From: Arachis hypogaea
Taxonomy: Eukaryota; Streptophyta; Magnoliopsida; Fabales; Fabaceae
Reading direction: 5' to 3'
NCBI RefSeq assembly: GCF_003086295.3
Contig: NC_092053.1
Coordinates: forward strand, 83,699,671-83,763,670
DNA length: 64,000 bases
Positions 1-11,223 of this stretch are shown here, in pieces (the first letter of the stretch is position 1; every line of letters starts with the position of its first letter). Position numbers and translations under genes: made by a program. The notes beneath the pieces were generated by a model. That model saw only the letters and a program-made list of their open reading frames with translations, did no database searches and had not been told where the DNA came from.

Positions 1-49
1 AAACAAAAGAAAAAGGCTAGTTAAAATAGGCTAAGATGACTTGTCATCA
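1..49 (-). repeat. TE1 3' LTR, first 49 bases only
   Basis: The sequence up to position 49 matches 5592-5640, the other LTR end of TE1, and stops at the same TCATCA. What follows (CAACACCAAACTTAAAGC) is the internal boundary motif shared with the other elements. Confidence 0.85.
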
Positions 50-1797
50 CAACACCAAACTTAAAGCTTGCTTGTCCCCAAGCAAGAAAAGAATCATGCA
101 ATAAAGATTGACAATCCAAGGCAAGAAGAATAGCAACTCAATGTTCATGGTAAGCTAGTTTTCTAAGCATACTACAATCACAAAAGAAATGTAAATGATT
201 GATGCTTCCATCTAGCTCAATTTATGAAATCTTTTTCTTATATTTCTTCCTTGAAACAAGCTTTTGATTTTCTTATTTAGCTTCTCCTTTTGGGTGCTTT
301 GCCCCATGAGTTGATAACAAAGCTACGACTTCTAAATGCTTTGTTTTCAAGTATTACCACTTGATACATAAGCACCACAAGTATTTGATTAGAGAACTTC
401 ATTAAGCTCATTTTTCTTTTCTTTTCTTGACTCTCTAATCATTGATGCTCAGTGCCTTGAACTTTGAGGGAGTGCTTTTGCACTTTGAGCCTAACCTTGA
501 CTTCTAAGTGTTTTGTTTTCAAGCATTTGGCTTGATACATAAACACCACAAGTACTTAGCAAATAGATTGCCATTGGTACTCAGAGCCTTCAGCTTTCTC
601 ATTCTTTCCCTTTTTCTTTTCTTGCTTTATTTTGCATTTGCTTCTTCAAGGTTTTCATGATTTTAAAAGATTTCACAAAATGTCCTAGGTGAAAACTTCA
701 ATTAAATAAAATCTAATGCAATTAAGCAACAATCAAACATACTAGCTTACCAATACTTTTATGCACATGCTAAAATCTTCTTTAATGCCTTGTTTGTTTA
801 TGATCATGATACTTTGTTGCTTTTGAATTCACAAAACTCAAGTTGGTAATCATAATGACATAGCACCATGTTGCAATTTAGACATCAAACTATGCCTTTT
901 CATACACACATGCATACAGAGAAGGTACAGACAATCATGCAGTTTATGGTGCTTGAAACAAATGAGAGGAAAAGGGACTTTACAACCTTGTAGTTCATCT
1001 TCTCTATTGTTGTCATTTTCCTCCCATTCTCTTCCTTCCCATACCTAACTCAGAATGCTTGCTCATCCTCAAGCAACTATTAGAACCGTGGCTATGTGGC
1101 TAAGATGGATCATGAATGTCTTACACAAGGAATGTTAGTAGTACATGTGTTTCAAGCAAGCAAAGTTAAAGATAATAATCAAGGCACAAGAGACAGAGAC
1201 ATTGTGATTGCATACTTAAGAAGGTGAGCATAATACCTTGCATAGAAGATAAGTGGCACACCAAACTTAATGTGACACTTTCGCTTGGAATGAATGCAAG
1301 TATCCAGTAAAGATTTGAAGCAAATTGTGTTGCATAGCAACACCAAACATAGAATGCAATCCTATGTCAATTTATCTGAACTAAAACTAAACAAAAGAAA
1401 CTGTTATATGTTAAATACAATCACCAAATGAAGAATCTGTTATGAATAAGGATGTCTTGGTGATGTATTAACAAAAACAGTTAATGGAGGAAAGCATTAA
1501 AAACAAGTAAATAAATGAAACAAAGGGAAAACAAAAATTATCCAACTAAGAAGAAAAATAACACTGTAAAAGGCAATATGATTATGCAGACAAGTGATGT
1601 TGCCGGATTGATTTGCATAGAAAAATAGGTGGCACACCAAACTTAGAATCTTGGTGTGTCACTTTCATGTAAAATTGATGCAATCATCCATGAAGATGGA
1701 AAACAGTTTGTTGCAGGGCAACACCAAACTTAGAATGTAATCATATGCCAATTTATTGAAATTTAAACAAAGCAAGGAGAAGAATTGTATCTACTGT
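50..1797 (-). other. TE1 3' untranslated region
   Basis: No coding potential is visible. On the element strand it ends with a perfect hairpin (67-86; CTTGCTTG, loop GGGA, CAAGCAAG) followed by TTTAAGTTTGGTGTTG up to the LTR. A second, imperfect copy of the hairpin lies at 1059-1076. The motif TAAGTTTGGTGT recurs near 1260, 1640 and 1722, with a variant near 1342. Two blocks shared with other families are present: one around 340-375 and 505-560 (a TGTGGTGTTTATGTATC-like string) and one at 431-460 (CTCAGTGCCTTG / GATGCTCAG on the plus strand). Confidence 0.7.
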
Positions 1798-3120
1798 CTA
1801 CCTGTTCTTTACTTTCTTCCTTTTCTTCCAATTTGTTAAGAGAAATGACTTCAAAGGAGGAGAAGTTTCAGCTAGTGCCCCCTGTCTTGGTCTCTCCTCA
1901 GCAAGCTTCCTTGTGAAATTGGCTTGATTGATCTTGCTTGCTGGATCAGGGGGAGGATTGTTTGCAGTTGACCTTCTCATGAATGTTGTCCTTGGTGTCT
2001 TGGTCACAATCCTCTTCTTGGTGCTTTTGTTAATTGCTTTCACTTCTTGGATGTCAAGACATGGTTGCTGTGTGATTATTGGAGTGATTTCTTCATTCAG
2101 GGCCTCTTGTATTGGTGGTTCCATAAACTCCTCCTTTATGTACTTTTCTGCCTCACTTGAGTTTGGAATGACTTCTTCACTTTCTTGCTCCTCCACTTCC
2201 TCTTTTACACTCATCAATTGGCCTTCATTTTTCTTGCTCAGTGGTTCTAAGCTCCTCCTTATTTTCTTTACTTCTCCATTCATATTTTTGAAGACAGCCT
2301 CTTGCCTTTTTTCGAATATTTGTGCTTCTTTCGCATATTTTTCGAGCTTGGACTCAAGCTCTGAAAGCCTTGAGTGGTTCATGGAAGTTTGTGGAGGTTG
2401 TGAGTGTTCATGTTCTTTTGTCACCTCAAGTGTAGTTTCATTTTCAACCTCCTCATTCTTTATTGAAAGTTCACTTGATGCAGTAGCCTCCTCATCTTGT
2501 TTTTCCACTTCCTCACTCACAAATTGGTCTTCATCTTCACTGTTTGATGGTTCTAAGTCCCCCCTTGATTGCTCTGAGGACTCATTCATCTTCTTGAATA
2601 CGAATTCTTTCCAAGATGGGGATTTTGTGTGTATTTCCACTAGTTTTCTCTGTATTTCCATGGCTTCAAGATATTCCTCATCTGTAAATCCAAGGGATGA
2701 AGGTTGAGAGTAATTCTGGTGACGTGAATGTGTTGTGGTGAAGATGTGTTGAGGGGTGTGGAATGAGTTGTGTGATTGATGGGATGACTGGTATGGACTT
2801 TGGAGGAAACTTTGTGTTGAGGCATAATTAAGTGATGAAGAACTTTCAAATGAGAAACTGGGACGTGAGGGTGGATGCTTTTCCATTCTTTGGTGATGCT
2901 TCCATCTTCCATGAGGATAATGATATGAATCATTTTGTGGTGGTGGTTGGTATCCCATATGATTTTCTTTCTCATCTTGTGGTTCTGAAGCATGGCTCCA
3001 TGAATTGGAGAGCCCAGAATTTGAAGTTTCTTGGTGATATTCCCATCCATCATTAGAGATTGGTGATGGTGGGTGATATCCCATAGAATTTGTTTGATCA
3101 TAAGATGAGTTGAACTCCAT
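1798..3120 (-). CDS. orphan retrotransposon protein, MEFNSS family, open copy
   Basis: An open reading frame of about 440 codons starting at the ATG at 3120; the frame extends a few codons upstream but with no ATG. The function is unknown. It holds the place normally occupied by gag, between the PBS and the 3' untranslated region. Residues 1-150 are rich in Tyr, Gln, Asn, Ser and His and contain repeats of GYxPP..ND and WEYHQE type. Residues about 155-350 are highly acidic with heptad-like Leu/Ile spacing, probably coiled coil. The last 60 residues are basic and end in WKKRKKVKNR, a possible nuclear-localisation or nucleic-acid-binding tail. There is no zinc knuckle, protease or RT motif. It is the only one of the three copies here without stops, and it ends a few codons short of the other two. 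The post-stop AGGCAA hairpin found in TE2 is absent. A gag-like structural role is inference only. Confidence 0.75.
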   Translation of the reverse strand: MEFNSSYDQTNSMGYHPPSPISNDGWEYHQETSNSGLSNSWSHASEPQDEKENHMGYQPPPQNDSYHYPHGRWKHHQRMEKHPPSRPSFSFESSSSLNYASTQSFLQSPYQSSHQSHNSFHTPQHIFTTTHSRHQNYSQPSSLGFTDEEYLEAMEIQRKLVEIHTKSPSWKEFVFKKMNESSEQSRGDLEPSNSEDEDQFVSEEVEKQDEEATASSELSIKNEEVENETTLEVTKEHEHSQPPQTSMNHSRLSELESKLEKYAKEAQIFEKRQEAVFKNMNGEVKKIRRSLEPLSKKNEGQLMSVKEEVEEQESEEVIPNSSEAEKYIKEEFMEPPIQEALNEEITPIITQQPCLDIQEVKAINKSTKKRIVTKTPRTTFMRRSTANNPPPDPASKINQANFTRKLAEERPRQGALAETSPPLKSFLLTNWKKRKKVKNR

Positions 3121-3295
3121 TTGAGTTTTGTAAAACACACAACCAAGAAAAATTGAAATTACTCATATCAGAGATGAGAATTTCTTAGTGAGGCAAAAAC
3201 TCAAACACCTTGGTTTCACTTTGAAACATAAAACAAAAATAAAGAAAATGCTTGATCTAGACTTCTCACCCACATAATCATTGTTGATCTAATCA

Positions 3296-3314
3296 ATCCC
3301 CGGCAACGGCGCCA
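3296..3314 (-). promoter_or_regulatory. TE1 primer-binding site, tRNA-Asp
   Basis: The plus strand reads ATCCCCGGCAACGGCGCCA, identical to the 3' end (with CCA) of plant tRNA-Asp(GTC) as I know it. The element strand is therefore complementary over 19 nt. A 6-nt spacer (AAAACT on the plus strand) separates it from the LTR. Confidence 0.9.
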
Positions 3315-4112
3315 AAAACTTGATGAGATATTTTGGAGGAAAAATAAATCTCTCCCAAAACACCACAAATCTAACCGGCAAGTGCACCGGGTCGCATCAA
3401 GTAATAAAACTCACGGGAGTGAGGTCGATCCCACAGGGATTGATGGATCAAGCAATTTTAGTGGGTGATTAGTTTAGTCAAGCTGACATTTAGTGAATTG
3501 TGTGAAATGTAGCCAACAGAAAGTAAATTGCAATAAATCTTAAAGATGCAGAAAGTAAAATTGCAAGTAAGTTAAAGAACAAGAAAGTAAAATAGCTGAA
3601 ACTTAAATTGTAAGAAAAGTAAATTGCATGAAAAGTAAAGGGGCTGGGGTGTTGGAAATTAAAGAGAGCAATAGATCAAGCAACTGGAAATGTAAATTGC
3701 AGGAAGAATAAAGGAAATTGGATGCTAGGAATTAAAACAGGATTTAAATTGTGAAGTGCAGTGAAGTAAGGAACGCTCAGATTCTCAGCTTAATTGCAAA
3801 ATAAAATTGAAGATCTCAGGGAATCAAAGAGACTAGAAAACGAGTCTAGATCTCAAGCCCTTCCTTGATTCAACAGCAGACAGATTGAAGAAGAAATGAA
3901 GATGGAAGCAGTAAATGAAAACTTTGATTCAAATCCCAATTTGTGAAATTATGCAGACAAGCAAGACAAAGAGAAATCTCAAAGGGAGAATGAAACAGAA
4001 TTTCTTCAATTCTCCACTCAAGATTCAAGACGAGAATGTAAACTAAGAGAGAGCTCTCTAATCCTAATGCTCCCTAGTGGAGCCAGCCTCCTCACAAATA
4101 TGAAAATGATGC

Positions 4113-4120
4113 CTTATATA
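4113..4120 (-). promoter_or_regulatory. TE1 LTR TATA box
   Basis: The element strand reads GCCTATATAAGGC here. The related LTR in TE2 has TATATAAAGGC at the equivalent place. A start site about 30 bases downstream is inferred. Confidence 0.5.
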
Positions 4121-4329
4121 GGCTTTACAAAATGAAAATGAAATTCAAAGCAAATTACAATTAAAATGAAATTTCTATTCTAACTATCTCTTGTGCCTTT
4201 GAGTGGTGTCCATTGGGCCCTTGCTCTTGATGGAATTGGGTTGATAAAGGCCTTGGTTGATTGCTCTTGGAGTTTGAAGAGGAACCGAATTGAACCGGGT
4301 TGAGTTTGCAAAAGTTGGACCTAAAGTTT

Positions 4330-4442
4330 GAGCCAAAGTTAGGGGTCTAACTTTGGCTCCAACTTTTCATAGCAGCAAAGCACATTCTGCTGGTATGGAC
4401 GTTGGTGCCAACGTTAGGGGTCTAACTTTGACCCTAACGTTG
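4330..4442. repeat. hairpins with GGGT loop in TE1 LTR
   Basis: 4330-4359 is a perfect 13-bp inverted repeat, GAGCCAAAGTTAG, loop GGGT, CTAACTTTGGCTC. A second, longer one around 4405-4442 pairs CCAACGTTAG with CTAACTTTGACC/CTAACGTTGG. Confidence 0.8.
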
Positions 4443-5043
4443 GCCTCCCTTATGCACATTTATGGGGCCAACTTTGTCCTCTTGTCATGTTGCCAATTTT
4501 ATGCCCAATATAGACTATCATATATGGTTGGAAAGCTATGAATGTCAGCTTTCTAACCCATTTGGAATCACTTCAATTGGACATCTACAACTCAAGTTAT
4601 GATCATTTGAAGAGGGCACGGTCGCTGGCTTTGGTGTGCAGCGTTTGAGGTAACGTTAGCCCTCAAACGTTGGCGAAAACACCAGTTCTGGAGGCTCAAA
4701 TATATTGTCCACCCCATACTATTATACATTGTTGGAAAGCCCTGGATGTCTACTTTCCAATGCCGTTGGGAGCACATTATTTGGAGCTCTACAGCTCGAG
4801 TTATACTCCTTTGAAGGTGCAGAGGTCAGTTGGCCTCACTGCAGGTTGCCACCATGTTCGTTTATGCACATTGCGGGGCAGTTTTCTCCCTCAATTTTAG
4901 TGTCCACCATGCAGTGCCATATATGCTTGGAAATCTCTTGATTCCTACTTTCCAATGCTTCTTGAATCACCTCATTTGGAGCTCTGTAGCTCAGGTTATT
5001 CTTGTTGGAAGTATACCCCTTGTATGCCTTGTGGTGTGTGGCG

Positions 5044-5313
5044 CCAACGTTAGCCTCAAAGTTAGGGGGCTAACGTTGGCGCAAACGTTGGCCCTTCTCC
5101 CTTTGTGATTCATGTGCCAACGTTAGCCTCCAAGTTAGGGGGCTAATGTTGGCGCAAACGTTGGTGTCCAGGGGAGATCTTCTCAAGTTCCAACGTTAGC
5201 CTCCAAGTTAGGGGGCTAACGTTGGGGCTAACTTTTGCTCCTCTTCCTTGAATATTCATGTGCCAACGTTAGCCTCCAAGTTAGGGGGCTAACGTTGGGG
5301 CTAACTTCTTGCT
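5044..5313. repeat. 73-bp minisatellite of CAACGTTAGCC hairpins
   Basis: Four units start near 5044, 5117, 5190 and 5263, a constant 73-bp period. Each carries CAACGTTAGCC, about 12 bases, then GGCTAACGTTG, an 11-bp inverted repeat. The unit resembles those in TE8 and TE9. Confidence 0.88.
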
Positions 5314-5640
5314 TCCTGGTTCAATTTATTCCATTGTCCTCTCTTTACTCCTAGCCATTCCTTCTTGCTTCACCCTTTCTCTAAGCCTTCTTCACCTATC
5401 ATTAATCAACCAAACACATCAAAGCTATGCTCAAAATCATGAGATATTCATTCTTTCATAATATGTGACAATTTTAGCATAAAACCTCATGAAATAGCAT
5501 GAATTCATACATGGTTGATTAAATCAAAGGAAACATGAAAATCTACCCAATTAGCTTGCTTATGGCTCAAGAAAGTGCATAATTCAATTGAAAACAAAAG
5601 AAAAAGGCTAGTTAAAATAGGCTAAGATGACTTGTCATCA

Positions 5641-6015
5641 GTTATCCCATATATAATATTTAGACTCGTTTTCAGCTTGTCTCTTTGATGCTTAGTAAAA
5701 TTAGGTGGGAAAGTGTGACTAACTAGATAATTAGCTATAGGGGCATACCAAGGAACTACTTCAGATATTGCGTGCAAGCTATCAAATGGAAAAGCATCAT
5801 TCATAGGATTAGATTCATCCTTAATGTGCTCAAGGCAACACAAGTGGTCCGCGACTAAATATTTAAATCAAATTTCTAAATAAATATTTTAGAGCTGCAT
5901 GGTCTGATTACACTACCACCTTAGTACCAAGTAAATAGGCTCAGAATTTATCCAGAGCAAAAACGATAGCCAGAAGCTCTTTTTCAGTGGTAGTATAATT
6001 AGACTGAGCAGCGTC
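5641..6015 (-). pseudogene. TE0: fragment of an older Ty3/gypsy pol (RNase H / integrase linker)
   Basis: Read on the minus strand, it opens with residues like [18 protein letters not shown], the RNase H segment before FALDKF, then AYLLGTK and SDHAALKYL. After a frameshift and deletion it resumes in the linker leading to integrase (residues like NDAFPFDSLHAIS, PWYAPIANYLVS, FTKHQRDKLK). Stop codons are present in the RNase H part, so it is dead. It is truncated on both sides by TE1 and TE2, which both inserted in or next to it, making it the oldest sequence here. It resembles the same region of TE3 and TE4 but is clearly a different family. GCGTC at 6011-6015 is the flank of TE2. Confidence 0.8.
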
Positions 6016-7648
6016 TGATGACATGTCATCATGTCATATTTTTCTATGCTTTTTCATACAAGAAATTGATGATTAGTGCTTAAATATTGAATGCTTTTGT
6101 TCTTAAAATAGTATATTTCTTTGATCTTTAAATTTTATAAATTTTGAAGGAAATAAGTGGAAAAAGAAGCAAAATAGCACAAAATCAGCTCAAAAAAAGA
6201 AAAAAAGAATTTTGGAGCACATTTTTTATGTTTGAGCACGCTATGGAACCTTAGGCCACGCTTTTAAAAGCGTAGCCCATGACCATAATGCCTTGGCATT
6301 AGTAACATGATACATTAGTATTAATATCTTATGCATGCATTACCATGAATTGCTAATTAAAGCAAGCATGCATGAAACATTTATTACTAATGCCAATTGG
6401 CAATGAACGAATCAAGCTTTACGTTAATGCATTGGCATTACTAAGTAATATAATAAAGTAAATGAAAGCATGCAATACATTAGTAGCGCCATCAAATTCA
6501 TGAACCAAGCAAGAGAGCAAGCGTTCATTAAGCAAGAGAGCGCTACGTTAAAGCATGGAAACGTTAATTGGAAGGGAAGCTTGGAAAGTGAGCGCCACGC
6601 TCACTAAATGAGCGTTTTCGGGAATTTCAGCTTGGGAGAAAAGCCTTGTGCGATCCGTACAAACTAGAAGCTCTCAATATTGTAACTCGGCGCTCACTAA
6701 GAGAGCGCTAGGAAGAGAAAAATGCGCACCAAAGGGGCAGCGCTTGAAGAACCAACGTGGCGCTCACTAAGGGAGCACTAGTGAAGAATGAGTGCACGAG
6801 AGATGCACACTGAGGGAGTGAATACTGCGCTTATTGTTTCAACTGAGCATTCCCCTGGGAGCAACCAAACACCCAAGACCCATTTCATTGAAGCCCCAAA
6901 GCAAGCAAAGCCCATTGACATGAGTAAAAGGCACAAGAAAAAGTTAGATTAGGATTTTAATTTGAATTGTAATTTGTTTTCAATTTTAATTTCATTTTCA
7001 TTTTGTAAAGCCTATGTAAAGACATCAATTTCATTTCATCAGAGAGAGCGGGGTTAGGCTGGCTCGGCTAGAGAGCAATAGGAGTAGGAGTAGGAGTAGA
7101 ATAGAAGACTCTCTTTGGTACACTTTTCTTTTCTGTACTTTTTACATCTCAGTAGTGAATTCAATTTGGCCTATGCAATTTCAATTTCCGATAATTCTCT
7201 TCTGCAAATTTTCCTTTCTGCAATTTTACAATTCAATTTACATTAAGCTTGATTTTAATCTTCTCTTCCCATTTTCTTCTGTTCCCATTGCTTCCAATTT
7301 ACTTTCATGCAATTTAAATCTTCTGTAATTGTTCTGAGTTCTGATTTACTGTCTTCTTTAATTTTCCCAGTACCCAACTCCCTTTACATTTTATGCAATC
7401 TACTTTTCTGCTCTTTAAGTTGCTGCTGATTTATATTCTGCACTTCAAATTCACTGCAATTTACTTTCTGCTGATTTAACTTCACCCAAGTCACCACTGT
7501 TAGCTTGACTAAACTAATCACCTCACTAAAGTTGCTTGATCCATCAATCCCTGTGGGATTGACCTCACTCTTGTGAGTTATTACTACTTGATGCGACCCG
7601 GTACACTTGTCGGTGAGTTTTGTGTGGAAATCTAATTTTCACCCATCA
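6016..7648 (+). repeat. TE2 first LTR
   Basis: 1,633 bp. It starts with the perfect 16-bp palindrome TGATGACATGTCATCA and ends CCCATCA. U3 holds GCGCTCACTAAGAGAGCGC-type palindromic words (6590-6780). U5 holds AATCCC-TGT-GGGATT, CTCAC-TCTT-GTGAG and CCGG..TCGG hairpins (about 7555-7614). A microsatellite-like run of GTAGGA lies near 7080-7100. Confidence 0.85.
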
Positions 7649-7654
7649 AGTTTT

Positions 7655-7673
7655 TGGCGCCGTTGCCGGGGAT
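7655..7673 (+). promoter_or_regulatory. TE2 first primer-binding site, tRNA-Asp
   Basis: TGGCGCCGTTGCCGGGGAT, an exact 19-nt complement of the tRNA-Asp 3' end, after the usual 6-nt spacer AGTTTT. Confidence 0.92.
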
Positions 7674-7855
7674 TGATATAGATCGATAATGATTAAGTGG
7701 GTGAGAAGTCTAGATTAAGCAATTTTCTTTGTTTTTGTTCTTTTAATTTTCTATTTCTGCTGAAACCAAGGTGTTTGTGTTATTTCCTCACTAAGAAATT
7801 CTTCTCTGTGACATGGATTTCAATTTTCATTGGTGATGTGTTCTTCAAAATTCAA

Positions 7856-9421
7856 ATGGAGTTCAACTCATCTTGTGATCAAACAAATTTTATGGGATAT
7901 TACCCATCATCACAAATTGACTATTCAAATGGTGGCTGGGAATATCACCAAGAAATCACAGATTCTGAGCAACACAGTCAATGGGGATATGCTCCAGAAT
8001 CACAAATTGATCAATCAAATCACATGAGATATTGTCCGGAACCACAAAATGATTTATGTCATTATCCTCATGGTGTCTGGGTATATCAACAAGAATGTGA
8101 ACAATCAAGTGAAAGGAATCCCCTCCCAGAGCCACAAAGTGAATCATACTGTTATGACACTAACACAAACTATGGCTGAGAAGGGAATTCTAATACTCCA
8201 TACGCTACTCATCATGAGACATAATCACTGGAGTGTGCTTTCAATAAATTCATGCAAAATTATCCCCCAATGCCACAAGATGATCCATACTGTGATGAAT
8301 TCAACAAATCTTCAGGTTGTGCTTTGGAGGATCAAAATCAAAAAGTAATCAATGTGTCATACTCCATTAATCAAGAACCATCATCACTTGAGCAAACCTT
8401 TAATTCATTCATACAAAATTGTGCAACCTCACCTCACAGTTTTTCATCTGAAAATTATTCATCATTTGACTATGCCTCAACACATGAATTTGTCCATACT
8501 TCTCAAAATAACTTCACCACGATGCCCACATATCCAGAAACTCATTCTCAGCCTTCATCCCTTGAGCTAGCATTTGAACAATACCTACAAACATCCATAG
8601 ACTCTTGGAAAGAACAAGAAACCCTCTGCAATAAGATGGATGGATATTTAGAGCAAGCAAGGAGAAACAAAGAACTGCTAAGCAAGCAAGATGAAAACCA
8701 AGTGGTGGATGTGAATGAGAAAGTAGAAGAACAAGATGAAGAGGCCCCTGTGTCAAATGAAATCTCAACGGAGGATGAGGTGGTGGAGTTATTTGAAACT
8801 GAGACTACATATCTACAGAAGCCACTTGAGATCACAAAGGAACATGAAAACTCACAACCCTCACAAACTTCCCTGAACAAAAGATCCTCAGCACTTGAAT
8901 CCGTGATTGAAAGATATGAAGAGGAGATGAAGAAATCTTGGGAAGATCAACAAACCTCCTCCATAAAAGTGCTATTAAATCAGATGTTGAGTGCAAAGGA
9001 AGAAGTGGAGGAACAAGAAAGTGAGGAAGACAATCAAGGAAGTCCAAACTCAAGCGAAGCAGAGAATTACATAGATGAAGGGCTCATTAAACCACCAATG
9101 CAAGAAGCTCTTGATGAAGAGAAAACTCAAATAATTACACAGCAACCATGTCTTAAAATCCAAGAAGTGAAGAAAACCAACAAGAACACCGAAGAGAGGA
9201 TTGTGACCAAGATACCAAGGACAACATTCAAGAAAAGTTCAACTACAAACAATCCTATCCCTGATCCAGCAAGCAAGTTCAATCCAGCAAATAACAAAAG
9301 GAAGCTTGCTGAGGAGAGACCAAGACAAGGGACAATAGCTGAATCTTCTCCCCACTTGAGGTCATTCCTCTTAACAAACTGGAAGAAGAGGAAGAAAGTG
9401 AAGAACAACATGTCAAGCTAA
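7856..9421 (+). pseudogene. MEFNSS-family orphan protein, copy 2, two early stops
   Basis: The frame starts at the ATG at 7856 and ends at 9421 (about 520 codons). It is broken by TGA at 8177 and TAA near 8218. The third copy reads Trp at the first position (YGWEG), so this looks like a TGG to TGA change. Downstream it is open. The N-terminal part has repeats of the form YxPEPQxD..xHY..G.W.YQQE; the middle is acidic and probably coiled coil (SALESVIERYEEEMKKSWED); the tail is basic (NWKKRKKVKN). It is about 70 residues longer than the TE1 copy, mostly in the N-terminal repeat region. A start downstream of the stops (8252) could still give a shortened protein of 389 residues. The function is unknown. 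Confidence 0.8.
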
Positions 9422-9439
9422 TGACACTAAAAGACGCTT

Positions 9440-9457
9440 GTTGGGAGGCAACCCAAC
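9440..9457 (+). promoter_or_regulatory. post-stop hairpin with AGGCAA loop
   Basis: GTTGGG, loop AGGCAA, CCCAAC, lying 19 bases after the stop codon. The same position in TE3, TE4, TE5, TE6 and TE9 has a hairpin with the same kind of loop and a compensated stem. Confidence 0.7.
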
Positions 9458-11223
9458 CTTAGGTAACATTTCATTCCTCTGCTTTGTTTATTTTTTTTCC
9501 TTGCTTTGTCTATTTTCAATAAATTGGCATATGATTACATTCTAAGTTTGGTGTTGCCATGCAACAATTTGTTTTCAATCCATCTACGTGATTGCATCAA
9601 TTCTAATTGAAAGTGCCACATTAAGATTCTAAGTTTGGTGTGCCACTTATTTTTTATGCAATTTATTCAACAACACTACTTGTCTGCATAATCATAATGC
9701 CTCTGCAGTTTTGTCTTTCTTTTGGTTTGATTCTTTTTTTTCTCTTTGTTTTAGTCATTTCCCTGTTTTTAATGCTTTCTTTTATTAACTGTTTTTGTTA
9801 ATACCTCACCAAGAAGTACCTATTCATGACAGATTCTTCACTTGGTGATTGTATTTAACTTATAACAGTTTTATTTGCTTAGTTTTAGTTTAAATAAATT
9901 GACATATGGTTGCATTCTAAGTTTGGTGTTGCTATGGAACAAAATTTACTTCCAATCTATACTGGATACTTGCATTAATTCCAAGTGAAAGTGTCACACT
10001 AAGTTTGGTGTGCCACTTATCTTTTATGCAATGTATCATGCACACCCTCTTAGTTTTACAATCACAATGTCTCTGTCTCTCTGTGCCTTCATTGTTATTA
10101 TTCATTTTGCTTGCTTACACACATGTACTATTAATATTTTACTGTGTAAGACACTCATGTTCCATTCTAGACCCCATCACCATTGTTCTAATCGTTGCTT
10201 GAGGATGAGCAAGCATTCTGAGTTTGGTATGGGAAGGGGGAAGAATAGGAGGAAAAGGACAACAGTGGAGAAGATGAATTACAAGGTGGTAAATTTCCTT
10301 TCCCTGCTACTTATTTCCAGCACTGTAAATTGAATGATTGTCTTTTTCTTCTCTGTATGCATGTGTAGTATGAATAAGAATAGCTTGATTGTTGAATTGT
10401 AACATTTTGCTGTGACATCATGACTACCAACTTGAATTCTGTGAGTTCAAAAGTAATAAAGTATCATGATCATAAACAAACAAGGAATTAAAGAAGAACT
10501 TAGCATGTGAATACAAGTATTGGAAGGCTAGCATGATTAATTGTTGCTCAATTGTATTAGATTTTATTTAATTGAAGTTTTCATTTAGGACATTTTATGA
10601 AATTTTTTAAATAATGAAAACCTTGAAAAAATCAATTGCAAATTAAGACAAGAAAAGAAAAAGGGAAAGAATGAGAGAGCTGAAGGCTCTGAGTACCAAT
10701 GACAATTCAATTGTCATGTACTTGTGGTGTTTATTTATCAAGCAAAATGTTGGAAAACAAAACACTTAGAGTCAAGGCTATGCTCAAGTGCAAAAGCACT
10801 CCCTTAAAGCTCAAGGCTCTGAGCATCAATGATTAGAGAGTAAAGAAAAAGAAACAAATGAGCTTAAAGAAGACCTCTAATTAAATGCTTGTGGTGCTTA
10901 TGTATCAAGTGGTAATACTTGAAAACAAAGCACTTAGAGTCGTAGCTTTGTTATCAACTCATGGGGCAAAGCACCCAAAGGGAGAAGCTAATAAGACAAT
11001 GTAAAGCTTGTATCAAGGAAGAAATATAAGGAAAAGATTGCATAAATTGAGCTAGATAGAAGCCTCAATCATTTACCTTTCTTTTGTGATTGTGGCATGC
11101 ATAAAAAAAAAAAACTAACCAACCATGAACATTGAGTTGCTATTCTTCTTACCTTGGATTGTCAATCTTTATTGCATGATTCTTTTCTTGCTTGGGGACA
11201 AGCAAGGTTTAAGTTTGGTGTTG
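9458..11223 (+). other. TE2 first 3' untranslated region
   Basis: Noncoding and T-rich. TAAGTTTGGTGT occurs near 9543, 9628, 9917 and 9998, and at 11210 just before the LTR. A hairpin-like TTGCTTGAGGATGAGCAA is at 10195-10212, and a perfect one (CTTGCTTG, GGGA, CAAGCAAG) is at 11187-11206. The block AAGGCTCTGAGCATCAATG (about 10813) and the TATGTATCAAGTGGTAATAC block (about 10895) are shared with other families. Confidence 0.7.

Larger units (their letters stand above)
1..5640 (-). mobile_element. TE1: non-autonomous Athila-like LTR retrotransposon, left end cut by window
   Basis: Read on the minus strand: 5' LTR (5640 to 3321), tRNA-Asp PBS (3314-3296), one ORF (3120-1798), a long 3' untranslated region (1797-50) and the first 49 bases of the 3' LTR (49-1). 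LTR ends are TGATGA...TCATCA. There is no RT, RNase H or integrase, so pol must come from elsewhere. The internal region matches TE2, while the LTR is closer to TE8/TE9. The base after the right LTR starts GTTAT, a possible target duplication whose partner is outside the window. Confidence 0.9.
3321..5640 (-). repeat. TE1 5' LTR
   Basis: 2,320 bp, ends TGATGA...TCATCA. On the element strand the first bases form an inverted repeat TGATGAC-AA-GTCATC. It holds four 73-bp tandem units with CAACGTTAGCC/GGCTAACGTTG hairpins, three degenerate copies of a GGAAAG..CTTTCC module (4539-4600, 4730-4815, 4925-5005), a TATA box, and the U5 hairpin set near 3374-3442. Confidence 0.88.

Noticed and set aside
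1928..2707. Open frame of 259 codons on the plus strand
   Set aside because: Antisense of the acidic MEFNSS gene; Ser/Phe/Leu-rich as expected from reversing Glu/Lys codons.
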